This document shows, piece by piece, positions 34,385-43,485 of a stretch of 64,000 nt of DNA; position 1 is the first letter of the stretch; each line of letters begins with the position of its first letter. The DNA comes from an uncultured Angelakisella sp. (GTDB lineage Bacteria; Bacillota; Clostridia; Oscillospirales; Ruminococcaceae). The translations under genes were made by a program, and so were the position numbers. The notes below the pieces were generated by a model. That model had not been told where the DNA came from. It made no database searches and saw nothing but the letters and a program-made list of their open reading frames with translations. The stretch spans positions 1-64,000 of the forward strand of contig CAJUFR010000002.1 of NCBI GenBank assembly GCA_910585525.1, read 5' to 3'.

Positions 34385-35514
34385 CGCCGCCCCCCCTTTC
34401 TGCTGCCCCGGTACCAGGCGATGCGCCCGGCGATATCCAGCTTGGCGGGGCAGACGTAGCTGCAGCACATGCAGCCCACGCACATCTTATAATCCAATTT
34501 TTCCACCCGGTCGTGGAGGCTCATGACGATGCCCCGGTAAAGGTACATGGGGTTGAGGCCCATGGGGCAGACCTCGGCGCAGCGGCCGCAGCTGATGCAC
34601 TGGAACTTCTTGTCCGCCTCGTCCTCCTGGAAGGCCAGGATGGCCCGGGTGGTGGCCCGCACCGGCACCTGGCCGGTGTCCGCCACCGATTCCCCCGTCA
34701 CCGAACCGCCCACCACCACACGGGTGGGCTGTACCTCCAGGCCGCATTTTTCCAGCACCTGGGTGGCGGTGGTGTCCAGGCTCACCTCCATGTTGCAGGG
34801 GGAGGCCACGCAGTTGCCCGCCACGGTGATGAAGGCGGTGGACTGCATCCGGGCCTCGTACACCGCCCGGTACAGGTGGATCAGGCCGCAGCTGCCCAGG
34901 TACAGGGTGATATGCCCGTTCTCCTCCACCAGGCTGTGGGCGGAGAGCAGCTCCGAGGGGTACCGCCCCCGGACCCGCTGCACCGGTATCCCATCGATGG
35001 ACCGGGGGATCTTCACGTCCAGGTCGGTGATGCCCTGGTAGACCAGGATAGCGGAATCCTCCGCCGACACCGCCTTGCAGGCCAGGGCCAGGCCGCCGGT
35101 GCACTCCCGGTGCATATGCAGCAGCGGCCCCAGCTGGCTGGAGATATACGGCTCCTCGTCCAGGGCGTCCACCAGCACCGTCACCCTGCGCCCCAGGCAG
35201 CGGCGCAGCTTGCGGAACAGGGGGTAGCCGTCCCGTTCGTCCACGATCCGGGCCAGCCGGGCCACCTGGATGATATCCTCCGGGGCGATCTCCGAGATAT
35301 CGTCCCAGGGGCGCAGTTCCGGGATGACCTTCTGCCGCTCCGGGTCGATAAAGGGCACCAGCTCCTGGGAGAGGATGGGGTCCTTGTGCTGTTCCAGCAT
35401 CACCCCGCCCTGCCAATTCCACCTGGCCTTGGCACGCTGGGGCTTTTGGGTCTTTTCTGTTTTGGGGGCCTTTTCGGTCCTTGGGGCCGTCTGGGCCTGT
35501 GGGGTCTCCGGCAT
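34381..35514 (-). CDS. rnfC: RnfC-like iron-sulfur subunit, truncated at the front
   Basis: A 377-aa protein, shorter than normal RnfC (about 430-450 aa). Residues 1-33 are a Lys/Pro/Thr/Gln-rich leader. The usual HPP/GRGGAGFP-type N-terminal flavin and NADH-binding segment is not seen; the barrel-like ALDEEPYISSQLGPLLHMHREC and a later SLBB-like part remain. Two complete [4Fe-4S] motifs are present: Cys306-309-312-316 and Cys345-348-351-355. So the cluster wiring is kept while the electron entry site looks lost or altered. ATG 35514 has GGAGG upstream. It begins the rnfC-D-E-A block 26 bases after rpe. Confidence 0.82.
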   Translation of the reverse strand: MPETPQAQTAPRTEKAPKTEKTQKPQRAKARWNWQGGVMLEQHKDPILSQELVPFIDPERQKVIPELRPWDDISEIAPEDIIQVARLARIVDERDGYPLFRKLRRCLGRRVTVLVDALDEEPYISSQLGPLLHMHRECTGGLALACKAVSAEDSAILVYQGITDLDVKIPRSIDGIPVQRVRGRYPSELLSAHSLVEENGHITLYLGSCGLIHLYRAVYEARMQSTAFITVAGNCVASPCNMEVSLDTTATQVLEKCGLEVQPTRVVVGGSVTGESVADTGQVPVRATTRAILAFQEDEADKKFQCISCGRCAEVCPMGLNPMYLYRGIVMSLHDRVEKLDYKMCVGCMCCSYVCPAKLDIAGRIAWYRGSRKGGRR

Positions 35515-35540
35515 CCGCGGGCCCCTCCTTTCCTTGTGAT

Positions 35541-36221
35541 CTAGCGGCTCTCCCACCCGGCCGCGGCGGCGGCCCGGATGGCGGCGACCTCGGCGGCGTA
35601 GTCCGCCTTGCCAAAGACAGCGGAGCCCGCCACCAGGCAATCCGCCCCGGCGGCGCCGCAGGCGGTGGCAGTGGTCCTGTCCACCCCGCCGTCCACCTGG
35701 ACGATCAGGTCCGGGTTCCCCGCCCGCAGCGACTGGCTGCGGATGGCCGACACCTTGTCCATCATGTCCGCCATAAAGGACTGTCCGCCGAAGCCCGGCT
35801 CCACCGACATCACCAGCGCCAGGTCCAGCCGGGGCAGCCAGGGCAGGAGGTCGCTCACCGGCGTCCCCGGCTTCAGGGTGAGCCCGGCCTTCATGCCGTG
35901 GCCCTTGATGGCGTCGATGACCGCCCCCACGTCCCGGGCGGCCTCGATATGGAAGGTGACGCCGTCGGCCCCGGCCTTGGCCAGGGCGTCGATGTACCGG
36001 ATGGGGTCAACGATCATGATGTGGACGTCAAAGAACATCCGGCTGGTCTTTCGCAGCGAGGCGATCACCGGCATCCCGAAGGAGATGTTGGGGACCAGTA
36101 TCCCGTCCATCACGTCTAGGTGGAGCATGTCCGCTCCGGCGGCCTCGATGCGGTCCAGTTCCTCCCCCAGCCGGGAAAAGTCCGCGGCCAGCAGGGAGGG
36201 GGAAACGAGTATTTTTTTCAT
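35541..36221 (-). CDS. rpe: ribulose-phosphate 3-epimerase
   Basis: A 226-aa TIM-barrel enzyme of the pentose phosphate pathway, interconverting ribulose 5-phosphate and xylulose 5-phosphate. Motifs: SPSLLAADFSRLGEEL, HLDVMDGILVPNISFG with the catalytic Asp, VHIMIVDP, MSVEPGFGGQSF and VDGGV. The length is normal. Its ATG (36221) overlaps the stop of the GNAT gene as ATGA, and the rnfC-like gene follows after 26 bases, so a metabolic enzyme heads the Rnf-like operon. No link between the two functions is obvious. Confidence 0.96.
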   Translation of the reverse strand: MKKILVSPSLLAADFSRLGEELDRIEAAGADMLHLDVMDGILVPNISFGMPVIASLRKTSRMFFDVHIMIVDPIRYIDALAKAGADGVTFHIEAARDVGAVIDAIKGHGMKAGLTLKPGTPVSDLLPWLPRLDLALVMSVEPGFGGQSFMADMMDKVSAIRSQSLRAGNPDLIVQVDGGVDRTTATACGAAGADCLVAGSAVFGKADYAAEVAAIRAAAAAGWESR

Positions 36222-36700
36222 AACAAAGCCTCCTTGGGAACGACGAATGAAAGAACGACCTCCTCCCCCAGAGGGGTCACCCTGGGGCGGAAGGGCTCCG
36301 CCGCCCGGCTCCACAGAGCCTCGGCGGGGCGGTTTTCCCGGTGGTATTTGATCTCCCAGCTGCCGGGGCGCTGCCGGAAGATCTCTTGGGCAAAGGCCAG
36401 CCCCAGCCCCTTCCCCCGCCACCCGGGCAGGAGGAAGAACTCCGCCATGGCGTGGTCGGGGGCTTCCCCCAGGGCGGAGAAGCGGTTCACCAGGGCAAAG
36501 CCCGCCGTCTCCCCGCCGGCCTCCAAAAAGAAGGCGGCGCGCTCCGGGTCGGTGAAGTAGTGGTCCAGCCAGGGGTAGGGGTACTCCCCCTTCTGGTCGG
36601 GCCGGTCGCCATACCAGGCGGACATCTCCCCAAGGTATTGCTGTAACAGCCCCCACAGGCGTGGCCTGTCGTTTGGGGGTATCCGGGTGATAATGGGCAT
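36218..36700 (-). CDS. GNAT-family N-acetyltransferase
   Basis: A 160-aa GNAT enzyme. EFFLLPGWRGKGLGLAFAQEI gives the acetyl-CoA loop (R-G-K-G-L-G), preceded by the beta strand AGFALVNRF. An N-terminal LLQQYLGEM helix is usual for the family. The acceptor substrate is unknown. It is the first gene of the operon, joined to rpe by an ATGA overlap. A possible promoter of the form TTCACA-N16-TACAAA lies about 70 bases upstream, but is weak. Confidence 0.88.
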   Translation of the reverse strand: MPIITRIPPNDRPRLWGLLQQYLGEMSAWYGDRPDQKGEYPYPWLDHYFTDPERAAFFLEAGGETAGFALVNRFSALGEAPDHAMAEFFLLPGWRGKGLGLAFAQEIFRQRPGSWEIKYHRENRPAEALWSRAAEPFRPRVTPLGEEVVLSFVVPKEALL

Positions 36701-36871
36701 GGGGTCACTTCCTGTTTTTGTTTTTGGGCATGTCTTGGAGGGCGGATGGTGCGAGATGGAAGGATTTTTGTACTGTCACAGCTGTGTTTGTGAAGGGGGG
36801 CTGTTAGTTGCCGGTTTTGTTTCCAGGGTCATGTTACGCAGGGTATAAGCGAGCATTTTGACAAGCGCCCT
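36701..36871. other. intergenic region beside the AT-rich orphan gene
   Basis: Base composition changes here from GC-rich to AT-rich. No gene, terminator or att-like direct repeat was found, although a jump in composition on each side of the next gene marks the limits of a likely insertion. Confidence 0.35.
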
Positions 36872-37954
36872 TTATGAAACCTTTACATATACTTCACCGC
36901 TCTGATTGAGGTAGTATTCTGTTGGCTGTTCCGATATATTCAAGACAACATGCAGAGATTTTTCCAGTTCAGATTCTTCCCCCTGGTTTAGCTGTTCCAA
37001 TAGTTCCTCTATTTCTTTTCTAGGGTCGAGTTTGTCATTTTTTCCCAGTGGCCATGTTTTTTGAGATTCGATGCGACCCTTTAATGTGCTGAAACTGCTT
37101 AAGATGCGTTTCTCACATTTGTTGACATATGTAGACACATCTTTTTCCAGGTAGTTGAGATAATCTTGATTTTGATTCTGTGAATAATAGACCTCCAACA
37201 CAGTAGTCATCACATAAAGCTGAATAGCAAGGTCTAAACACTGCTTTTCCTTAAATGCTTCCTCTGTTACCTTTGCCCAATTGTCCTTTTTGTGATTATC
37301 TACTATGCGTTGCAAATCTTCTATATAGAATTCGATATCCTTCATCGCAACCTTTTTCCCTTCCTGTAGACTGGAGATAGTGGCGATTCTTTGGGCATCG
37401 TTATCCATAATAAGGCTGTAGTTTTCATAAGTGTATTGGGCAAATTTCAATTCTGCTATTAGTTCGGATTTCTTATCACCATACAAAAACTGCAAAACAT
37501 CATCTAGCTTTTTTTGCATCATATCCAATTGATGATTGATTTGAGCCAAAAAGTATTGTCCAGAAACAACTGACATCGCAGTAAAAGCGCCAAGGACCGC
37601 TGCTTGAGCAGCAAAAGGATAGAGAGAAGCGGAACCGACAATTTTTCCATGCTCTCGGAGCACAGTGCTATAGCCGCCTTGCTTCAAGGTGGTCAAAACA
37701 TGGGGCAACCCTTCCGGGAATTTTACAATATAGGCCTGAGCCATCATTCCTTCCGCTACGGCCGCTGGAGCATGTTGGAGCAAGGCAGAAACATGTATCT
37801 TTTGTGCAGGGCTGATTTCTAGCTTTGTAAAGCGATGTTTGTCCTCCAGATCCACATTGGAGGGGACAACATCAAAGCCAACATCTTGCCTTAAGATATC
37901 AAAAAATGAGGTTTCATCCTGTATTGGCATACTTTCTACTGTTTGTGTTGTCAT
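36872..37954 (-). CDS. AT-rich orphan protein with membrane-active segment and coiled coil
   Basis: A 360-aa protein I do not recognise. Its codon use is AT-rich, with many AAA, AAT and ATT codons, unlike the genes around it, so it was probably acquired. After a polar N-terminal part a strongly hydrophobic stretch (PFAAQAAVLGAFTAMSVVSGQYF, about residues 113-135; shown in part) is followed by a long helical, charged segment predicted to form a coiled coil (INHQLDMMQKKLDDVLQFL). This layout resembles membrane-inserting effectors, but no family motif is seen. ATG 37954 has a strong AGGAGGGG site. It has no partner genes and lies between the GNAT-rpe-rnf operon and secA. Confidence 0.75.
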   Translation of the reverse strand: MTTQTVESMPIQDETSFFDILRQDVGFDVVPSNVDLEDKHRFTKLEISPAQKIHVSALLQHAPAAVAEGMMAQAYIVKFPEGLPHVLTTLKQGGYSTVLREHGKIVGSASLYPFAAQAAVLGAFTAMSVVSGQYFLAQINHQLDMMQKKLDDVLQFLYGDKKSELIAELKFAQYTYENYSLIMDNDAQRIATISSLQEGKKVAMKDIEFYIEDLQRIVDNHKKDNWAKVTEEAFKEKQCLDLAIQLYVMTTVLEVYYSQNQNQDYLNYLEKDVSTYVNKCEKRILSSFSTLKGRIESQKTWPLGKNDKLDPRKEIEELLEQLNQGEESELEKSLHVVLNISEQPTEYYLNQSGEVYVKVS

Positions 37955-38068
37955 TTTGGACCCCTCCTATTTTTTAATAATTTGCTTTGTTATTTATTTT
38001 GAGGGCTATAACTCCAAAATACGGCCCTTTTGGGGGCTGTCATGGAGGGCGGGCTGCCACAGCAACTG

Positions 38069-40801
38069 TCAGTCCGCCCCTCTGCCGCAGCACTTCTTAT
38101 ACTTCTTCCCGCTGCCGCAGGGACAGGGGTCGTTCCGGCCCACCTTCTGGGCCCGGGCGGGCTGGGGCTTTTCGCTGCCGTCCCCTTTGGCCACCAGCGG
38201 CTTTGCCACCTGCTCCCGTTTGACCTCCTCCTGGGTCTTGATCTGCACCGTCAGCAGCATCTTGATGGTGTCCTCCCGGATGGACCCGATCATGGCGTCG
38301 AACATCTCGAAGCCCTCCATCCGGTACTCCACCACCGGGTCACGCTGGGCCAGGCCCCGCAGGCCGATGCCCTGCTTCAGCGCCTCCATGTCGTCGATGT
38401 GGTCCATCCACTTCCGGTCCACGTTCCGCAGCAGCAGCATCCGCTCCAGGTCCCGCATCAGCTGGGGCCCGAACATCGCCTCCCGGGCGGCGTACCGCTC
38501 CCCGATGCGGGTGGTCAAAAACGCCTTGATGTCCTCCTTGGTGGTCTCCTCCAGCTGCCGGGTGTCGTACCGCAGGTCCTCTTCGGTGGTGACCCACCCC
38601 AGGAAGGCGTTCCGCAGGCCGTCCAGGTTCCACTCGTCCTTGATGCTGTCGTCCAGCAGGAACCGGTCCACCGTCTCGGCCACCAGTTCCCTTGCCATGG
38701 TCTGGATGTTCTCGCTGACGTCCTCCCCGTCCAGCACCTTGCCCCGCTGGCCGTAGATGATCTCCCGCTGCCGGTTCATGACGTCGTCGTATTGCAGCAC
38801 GTTTTTCCGTATCTGGAAGTTCCTTCCCTCGATCTTCCGCTGGCTGGATTCGATGGTGTTGGAGAGGAGTTTGTTCTCGATGGGCATGTCCTCCTCCACC
38901 CCCATGGTGTCCATCAGGCTCTGGACCCGCTCCCCGCCGAAGAGCCGCATCAGGTCGTCCTCCAGGGAGATGATGAACCGGGTCTCCCCGGGGTCCCCCT
39001 GGCGTCCGGCGCGGCCGCGCAGCTGGTTATCGATGCGCCGGGATTCGTGGCGCTCGGTGCCCAGGATAAAGAGGCCCCCCGCCTGGCGGACCTTCTCCGC
39101 CTCCGGGGCGATCTCCGCCTTGTACTGCTCCATCAGTTCCCCGAACCGCTTCCTGGCGGCCAGTATCTCCTCGTCCCTGGTCTCCCCAAAGGCGGTGGCG
39201 TCGCTGATCTGCTCCTCGGTCATCCCCTCCCGGCGCAGCTGGGCCTTGGCCAGGTATTCGGCGTTGCCCCCCAGCATGATGTCGGTGCCACGGCCCGCCA
39301 TGTTGGTGGAGATGGTGACGGCGCCGTATTTCCCGGCCTGGGCCACGATCTCCGCTTCCTTCTCATGGTACTTGGCGTTGAGGACCTCGTGCTTCACCCC
39401 CTGGCGCTTGAGCATCGCCGAGAGCAGTTCCGATTTTTCGATGGAGACGGTGCCCACCAGGATGGGCTGGCCCTTTTTGTGGCACTCCACGATCTGCTGG
39501 ATGGCGGCGGAGAGTTTGCCGCGCTCGGTCTTGTACACCACGTCGGGGTAGTCCACCCGGGCCAGGGGGCGGTTGGTGGGGATCTCCACCACGTCCAGGT
39601 GGTAGATCTCCCGGAACTCGTCTGCCTCGGTCTGGGCGGTGCCGGTCATCCCGGCCAGCTTGTCGTACATCCTAAAGTAGTTCTGGAAGGTGATGGTGGC
39701 CAGGGTCTTGCTCTCGTGGGCAACCTTTACCCCTTCCTTGGCCTCGATGGCCTGGTGGAGCCCTTCGTTGTACCGCCGGCCGATCATCAGGCGGCCGGTG
39801 AACTCGTCCACGATGATGACCTCGCCGTCCTTCACCACGTAGTCCACGTCCTTCTGCATCACCCCCCGGGCCTTGATGGCCTGGTTGATGTGGTGGGCCA
39901 GGGTAAGGTTCTCCGGGTCGTTGAGGCTGTCGATGTGGAAGTATTCCTCCGCCTTCCTGGCCCCCTGGGGGGTGATGGTGGCGGTGCGGGCCTTCTCGTC
40001 CACGATGTAGTCGGCGTCGATGTCGTCCTGGTCCTCCTTGGCGTCCACCTCCCGGACCCGCAGCGCCCGGAGGGTGCGGGCGAACCGGTCGGCCGCCTGG
40101 TACAGGTCGGTGGACTTGTCCCCCTGGCCGGAGATGATAAGGGGGGTCCGGGCCTCGTCGATGAGGATGGAGTCCACCTCGTCCACGATGGCGTAGTTCC
40201 AGCCCCGCTGCACCTGGTTCTGGCGGTAGACCACCATGTTGTCCCGCAGGTAGTCGAAGCCGAATTCGTTGTTGGTGCCGTAGGTGATATCGGCGGCGTA
40301 AGCGGCCTTCTTCTGGTCCGGCTCCATGCCGCTGACCACCAGCCCCACGGTGAGGCCCAGGAAGCGGTACAGCTTGCCCATCCACTCGCTGTCACGGCGG
40401 GCCAGGTAGTCGTTGACGGTGACGATGTGCACCCCTTTGCCCGCCAGGGCGTTGAGGTAGGCGGGGAGGGTGGCCACCAGCGTCTTGCCCTCGCCGGTCT
40501 TCATCTCGGCGATGCGCCCCTGGTGGAGGATGATGCCGCCCACGATCTGCACCGGGAAGTGGCGCATCTGCAGCACGCGGTCCGCCGCCTCCCGGCAGGC
40601 GGCGAATGCCTCCGGGAGGATGGCGTCCAGGCTCTCCCCCTGTTCCAGCCGCTTTTTCAGCCGGGGGGTCATATCCCGCAGTTCCTCGTCGCTAAGGCCC
40701 CGGAACCGCTCCTCCAGGGCCAGCACCTGGTCCACCTGGGGCTGGACGCGCTTGAGTTCCTTATCGGAGTAGGAACCGAATATCTTTTCCAGAAAACCCA
40801 T
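38069..40801 (-). CDS. secA: preprotein translocase ATPase SecA
   Basis: A 910-aa ATP-dependent motor that drives proteins through SecYEG. Walker [10 protein letters not shown] is near residues 100-108, the [11 protein letters not shown]alker B segment follows, and the helical scaffold and wing domains are normal. The C-terminus ends in the zinc-binding linker [17 protein letters not shown] that binds SecB or ribosomes. ATG 40801 is chosen with AGAGGTG upstream, while GTG at 40810 is an alternative. It is monocistronic and divergent from the NifU-like gene. Confidence 0.98.
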   Translation of the reverse strand: MGFLEKIFGSYSDKELKRVQPQVDQVLALEERFRGLSDEELRDMTPRLKKRLEQGESLDAILPEAFAACREAADRVLQMRHFPVQIVGGIILHQGRIAEMKTGEGKTLVATLPAYLNALAGKGVHIVTVNDYLARRDSEWMGKLYRFLGLTVGLVVSGMEPDQKKAAYAADITYGTNNEFGFDYLRDNMVVYRQNQVQRGWNYAIVDEVDSILIDEARTPLIISGQGDKSTDLYQAADRFARTLRALRVREVDAKEDQDDIDADYIVDEKARTATITPQGARKAEEYFHIDSLNDPENLTLAHHINQAIKARGVMQKDVDYVVKDGEVIIVDEFTGRLMIGRRYNEGLHQAIEAKEGVKVAHESKTLATITFQNYFRMYDKLAGMTGTAQTEADEFREIYHLDVVEIPTNRPLARVDYPDVVYKTERGKLSAAIQQIVECHKKGQPILVGTVSIEKSELLSAMLKRQGVKHEVLNAKYHEKEAEIVAQAGKYGAVTISTNMAGRGTDIMLGGNAEYLAKAQLRREGMTEEQISDATAFGETRDEEILAARKRFGELMEQYKAEIAPEAEKVRQAGGLFILGTERHESRRIDNQLRGRAGRQGDPGETRFIISLEDDLMRLFGGERVQSLMDTMGVEEDMPIENKLLSNTIESSQRKIEGRNFQIRKNVLQYDDVMNRQREIIYGQRGKVLDGEDVSENIQTMARELVAETVDRFLLDDSIKDEWNLDGLRNAFLGWVTTEEDLRYDTRQLEETTKEDIKAFLTTRIGERYAAREAMFGPQLMRDLERMLLLRNVDRKWMDHIDDMEALKQGIGLRGLAQRDPVVEYRMEGFEMFDAMIGSIREDTIKMLLTVQIKTQEEVKREQVAKPLVAKGDGSEKPQPARAQKVGRNDPCPCGSGKKYKKCCGRGAD

Positions 40802-40851
40802 TTTTTTCACCTCTATCGAAAAATTCCATACCTGTCCAGTTTATTTTAATC

Positions 40852-40880
40852 ATTGTACCTTCCCGGGCCGACAAAGTCAA
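40852..40880 (-). promoter_or_regulatory. secA promoter
   Basis: Minus-strand TTGACT, 17-bp spacer, TACAAT (40880 down to 40852), about 50 bases before the secA start. Confidence 0.75.
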
Positions 40881-40963
40881 ACGGGAAGTGGGGACAAACT
40901 GTTGCCAAACCGTAAATTTTCCCTCGGGACCCGATTTTTCGGCCGGTTCCGACCCGGAATCTC

Positions 40964-40992
40964 TTGATAAATCGTTGACGGGATATTATAAT
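40964..40992 (+). promoter_or_regulatory. promoter of the NifU-like/GGGtGRT operon
   Basis: TTGATA (40964-40969), 17-bp spacer, TATAAT (40987-40992), about 70 bases before ATG 41070. It is one of the best promoter matches in the window. Confidence 0.8.
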
Positions 40993-41069
40993 GTGTATGG
41001 TAAGGTGGTGGCCTGTGGGCGATCCCAGGCCATCCGGCCGATCGTATCATCACCGAAAGGAGCAAGGAT

Positions 41070-41762
41070 ATGAATTATTCCCACGAAGTAGAGAAGATGT
41101 GCACCCTGGCCAAGGGCCCCAAGCACGGCCCCGCGCCCATCCCCGAGGAGGGTCAGTGGGTCAAGGCTTACGAGATCAAGGATATCTCCGGCCTCAGCCA
41201 CGGCATCGGCTGGTGCGCCCCCCAGCAGGGCGCCTGCAAGCTGACCCTCAACGTCAAGAACGGCATCGTGGAGGAGGCCCTGGTGGAGACCCTGGGCTGC
41301 TCCGGCATGACCCATTCCGCCGCCATGGCGGGGGAGATCCTCCCCGGCAAGACCCTTTTGGAGTGCCTGAACACCGACCTGGTCTGCGACGCCATCAATG
41401 TCGCCATGCGTGAGATCTTCAAGCAGCTGGTCTACGGCCGCAGCCAGACCGCCTTCTCCGAAGGGGGCCTCCCCATCGGCGCCGGGCTGGAGGACCTGGG
41501 CAAGGGCCTGCGGAGCCAGGTGGGGACCATCTTCTCCACCAACCTCAAGGGCGTCCGGTACCTGGAACTGGCCGAGGGCTACATCCTGAAGGTGGCGGTG
41601 GACGAGAACAACGAGGTCACCGGCTACCAGTTCGTCAAGGTGGGCAAGATGCTGGAGGACATCCGCCACGGCGTCGATCCCAAGACCGCCTTCGAGAAGA
41701 ACATCGGCACCTACGGCCGCTTCGCCGACGCCCCCAAGTATGTCGATCCCCGCGAGGAGTAA
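41070..41762 (+). CDS. NifU/IscU-like iron-sulfur scaffold protein
   Basis: A 230-aa protein with a NifU/IscU-like fold. Cysteines are placed as in scaffold proteins: Cys49, Cys56, Cys77 in LGCSGMTHS, Cys99 and Cys106 in LLECLNTDLVCDAIN. The N-terminal leader and the C-terminal 100 residues are longer than in ordinary IscU. In many anaerobes this protein precedes a GGGtGRT protein, exactly as here, 35 bases apart. The client of the pair is unknown. ATG 41070 has AAAGGAGCAAGG upstream. Confidence 0.85.
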   Translation: MNYSHEVEKMCTLAKGPKHGPAPIPEEGQWVKAYEIKDISGLSHGIGWCAPQQGACKLTLNVKNGIVEEALVETLGCSGMTHSAAMAGEILPGKTLLECLNTDLVCDAINVAMREIFKQLVYGRSQTAFSEGGLPIGAGLEDLGKGLRSQVGTIFSTNLKGVRYLELAEGYILKVAVDENNEVTGYQFVKVGKMLEDIRHGVDPKTAFEKNIGTYGRFADAPKYVDPREE

Positions 41763-41797
41763 GGCCAGATTTTTGATAAGGATAGGAGGCTACATAC

Positions 41798-42796
41798 ATG
41801 GCAAAGTTTGAAGGACAAGAGAGAAGGATGCCGAAGATCGAGGCCTGCCTCGCGGAAAACGGCTTCAAGTCCCTGGAGGATGCCCGGGACCTTTGCGCCC
41901 AGAAGGGCATCGATGTAGAGAAGATCGTCAAGGGCGTGCAGCCCATCGCCTTTGAGAACGCCGTCTGGGCCTACACCCTGGGTGTCGCCCTGGCGCTGAA
42001 GAAGGGCTGCGCCAAGGCCGCCGACGCCGCCGAGGTCATCGGCCAGGGGCTCCAGGCCTTCTGCATCCCCGGTTCCGTCGCCGAGCAGCGCCAGGTGGGC
42101 CTGGGCCACGGCAACCTGGGGGCGATGCTCCTCCGGGATGAGACCAAGTGCTTCTGCTTCCTGGCCGGCCACGAATCCTTCGCCGCCGCCGAGGGGGCCA
42201 TCGGCATCGCCCGCAACGCCGACAAGTCCCGCAAGGAGCCGCTGCGCATCATCCTCAACGGCCTGGGCAAGGATGCCGCTTACATCATCTCCCGCATCAA
42301 CGGCTTCACCTACGTGGAGACCGACTATGACTTCGCCACCGGCGACCTGAAGGTGGTCCGGGAGGTGAAGTTCTCCGACGGGGAGCGTTCCAAGGTCCGG
42401 TGCTACGGCGCCAACGATGTGCTGGAGGGCGTCGCCATCATGAAGATGGAGAAGGTGGATGTCTCCATCACCGGCAACTCCACCAACCCCACCCGGTTCC
42501 AGCACCTGGTGGCCGGCACCTACAAGAAGTGGAGCTACGAGAACGGCGTCAAGTATTTCTCCGTCGCTTCCGGCGGCGGCACCGGCCGCACCCTGCACCC
42601 GGACAACATGGCGGCGGGCCCCGCTTCCTACGGCCTCACCGACTCCATGGGCCGGATGCACGGCGACGCCCAGTTCGCCGGTTCCTCCTCTGTTCCCGCC
42701 CACGTGGAGATGATGGGCCTCATCGGCATGGGCAACAACCCCATGGTGGGCGCCACCGTTGCCTGCGCCGTGGCGGTGGAGGAAGCACTGAAATAA
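41798..42796 (+). CDS. GGGtGRT-family protein of unknown function
   Basis: A 332-aa protein with the name-giving motif SGGGTGRT at residues 258-265. Other conserved blocks are VGLGHGNLGAMLL, CFCFLAGHESFAAAEG and VDVSITGNSTNPTRFQH. Several cysteines lie in the N-terminal half (Cys71, Cys89, Cys118, Cys120). The protein follows the NifU-like gene under one promoter, so iron-sulfur delivery or storage is a reasonable idea. No enzymatic activity is known for the family. ATG 41798 has AGGAGG upstream. Confidence 0.9.
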   Translation: MAKFEGQERRMPKIEACLAENGFKSLEDARDLCAQKGIDVEKIVKGVQPIAFENAVWAYTLGVALALKKGCAKAADAAEVIGQGLQAFCIPGSVAEQRQVGLGHGNLGAMLLRDETKCFCFLAGHESFAAAEGAIGIARNADKSRKEPLRIILNGLGKDAAYIISRINGFTYVETDYDFATGDLKVVREVKFSDGERSKVRCYGANDVLEGVAIMKMEKVDVSITGNSTNPTRFQHLVAGTYKKWSYENGVKYFSVASGGGTGRTLHPDNMAAGPASYGLTDSMGRMHGDAQFAGSSSVPAHVEMMGLIGMGNNPMVGATVACAVAVEEALK

Positions 42797-42827
42797 ATTC
42801 CAGCCACCCCCCGCTTACCGAGACAAA

Positions 42828-42869
42828 AAAGCCGCCCCTCGCTCCTTGCCGGAGCCGGGGGCGGCTTTG
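42828..42869. terminator. bidirectional terminator between GGGtGRT and the 42878 gene
   Basis: An 11-bp GC-rich stem with flanking A/T runs (AAAGCCGCCCC near 42828 with GGGGCGGCTTT near 42858-42868). On the minus strand it is followed by TTTTTTGTC. Confidence 0.8.
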
Positions 42870-42877
42870 CCATGCCG

Positions 42878-43369
42878 TCATGATAGGCGCAGCGTGTCAT
42901 ACTTGCCGGAAAAGTCAGCGCAAAGGCTGTGGAGGCTGTTGGAGAAGGTCTCAAGGTTCCCGCTGGGCTTGGTCACCAGGCCGGTGAGGGAGCGGTAAAT
43001 ATCGTAGAGGTCGTACAGCGCCTGGTGACCATCCTCCCCGTCCGGCGGCAGGTCCAGTTCCTCCATCAGGCCGGAGACCAGGGCCTGGTTCTCCTCGATG
43101 CGGGACAGCTGGGACCGGAACCCCTGGCCGGTGAACAGCTTGTTCAGGGCTTGGCCGAAGTCCTCCAAAAACGCCCCGGCGGGGCCGTCCTCCCGGGTGT
43201 AGCTGTCGGTCCGGGGGTCGGCCAGCTGATAGATGGCGTTGTGCCAGACCTGCCGGATCAGGTCCCCGGCCTGCCTTGCGCTGTCGGCGCCTGCCAGCAT
43301 CATGGCGGCTGCCGTGATGTATCTTGACGGGTAGTCCGCCTTTTGCGTTCCCCATGCGGCCAGTGGCAC
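42878..43369 (-). CDS. hypothetical protein divergent from an XRE regulator
   Basis: A protein of about 163 aa that I do not recognise. It is helical and fairly acidic, with no membrane span. The start is uncertain. GTG 43369 has GGGGAGGG seven bases upstream and is preferred; an ATG two codons earlier (43375) sits too near the same site, and the full ORF extends to 43429. The gene faces the XRE regulator across about 115 bases with an inverted repeat, so the regulator may control it. Confidence 0.65.
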   Translation of the reverse strand: MPLAAWGTQKADYPSRYITAAAMMLAGADSARQAGDLIRQVWHNAIYQLADPRTDSYTREDGPAGAFLEDFGQALNKLFTGQGFRSQLSRIEENQALVSGLMEELDLPPDGEDGHQALYDLYDIYRSLTGLVTKPSGNLETFSNSLHSLCADFSGKYDTLRLS

Positions 43370-43405
43370 GAGCATCCCTCCCCTATTGGGTTTTATCCGC
43401 ATTAT

Positions 43406-43446
43406 AAAACATTTTGTTTTGTAAGTCAATATAACAAATTGTTTTG
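43406..43446. promoter_or_regulatory. inverted repeat in the divergent 42878/XRE region
   Basis: AAAACATTTTG on the left and CAAATTGTTTT on the right form an imperfect inverted repeat with the AT-rich centre GTAAGTCAATAT. A TATACT box at 43449-43454 sits just beyond it. The arrangement suits an operator for the small XRE protein. Confidence 0.45.
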
Positions 43447-43485
43447 CCTATACTGATGTGTAACAACTCCAAAGGGGATGTCACG

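Noticed and set aside
38030..40849. Very long plus-strand open frame (over 900 codons) opposite secA
   Set aside because: It is the antisense shadow of a GC-rich gene. The translation is low-complexity His/Leu/Val/Gly-rich, with no domain, and secA on the other strand is certain.
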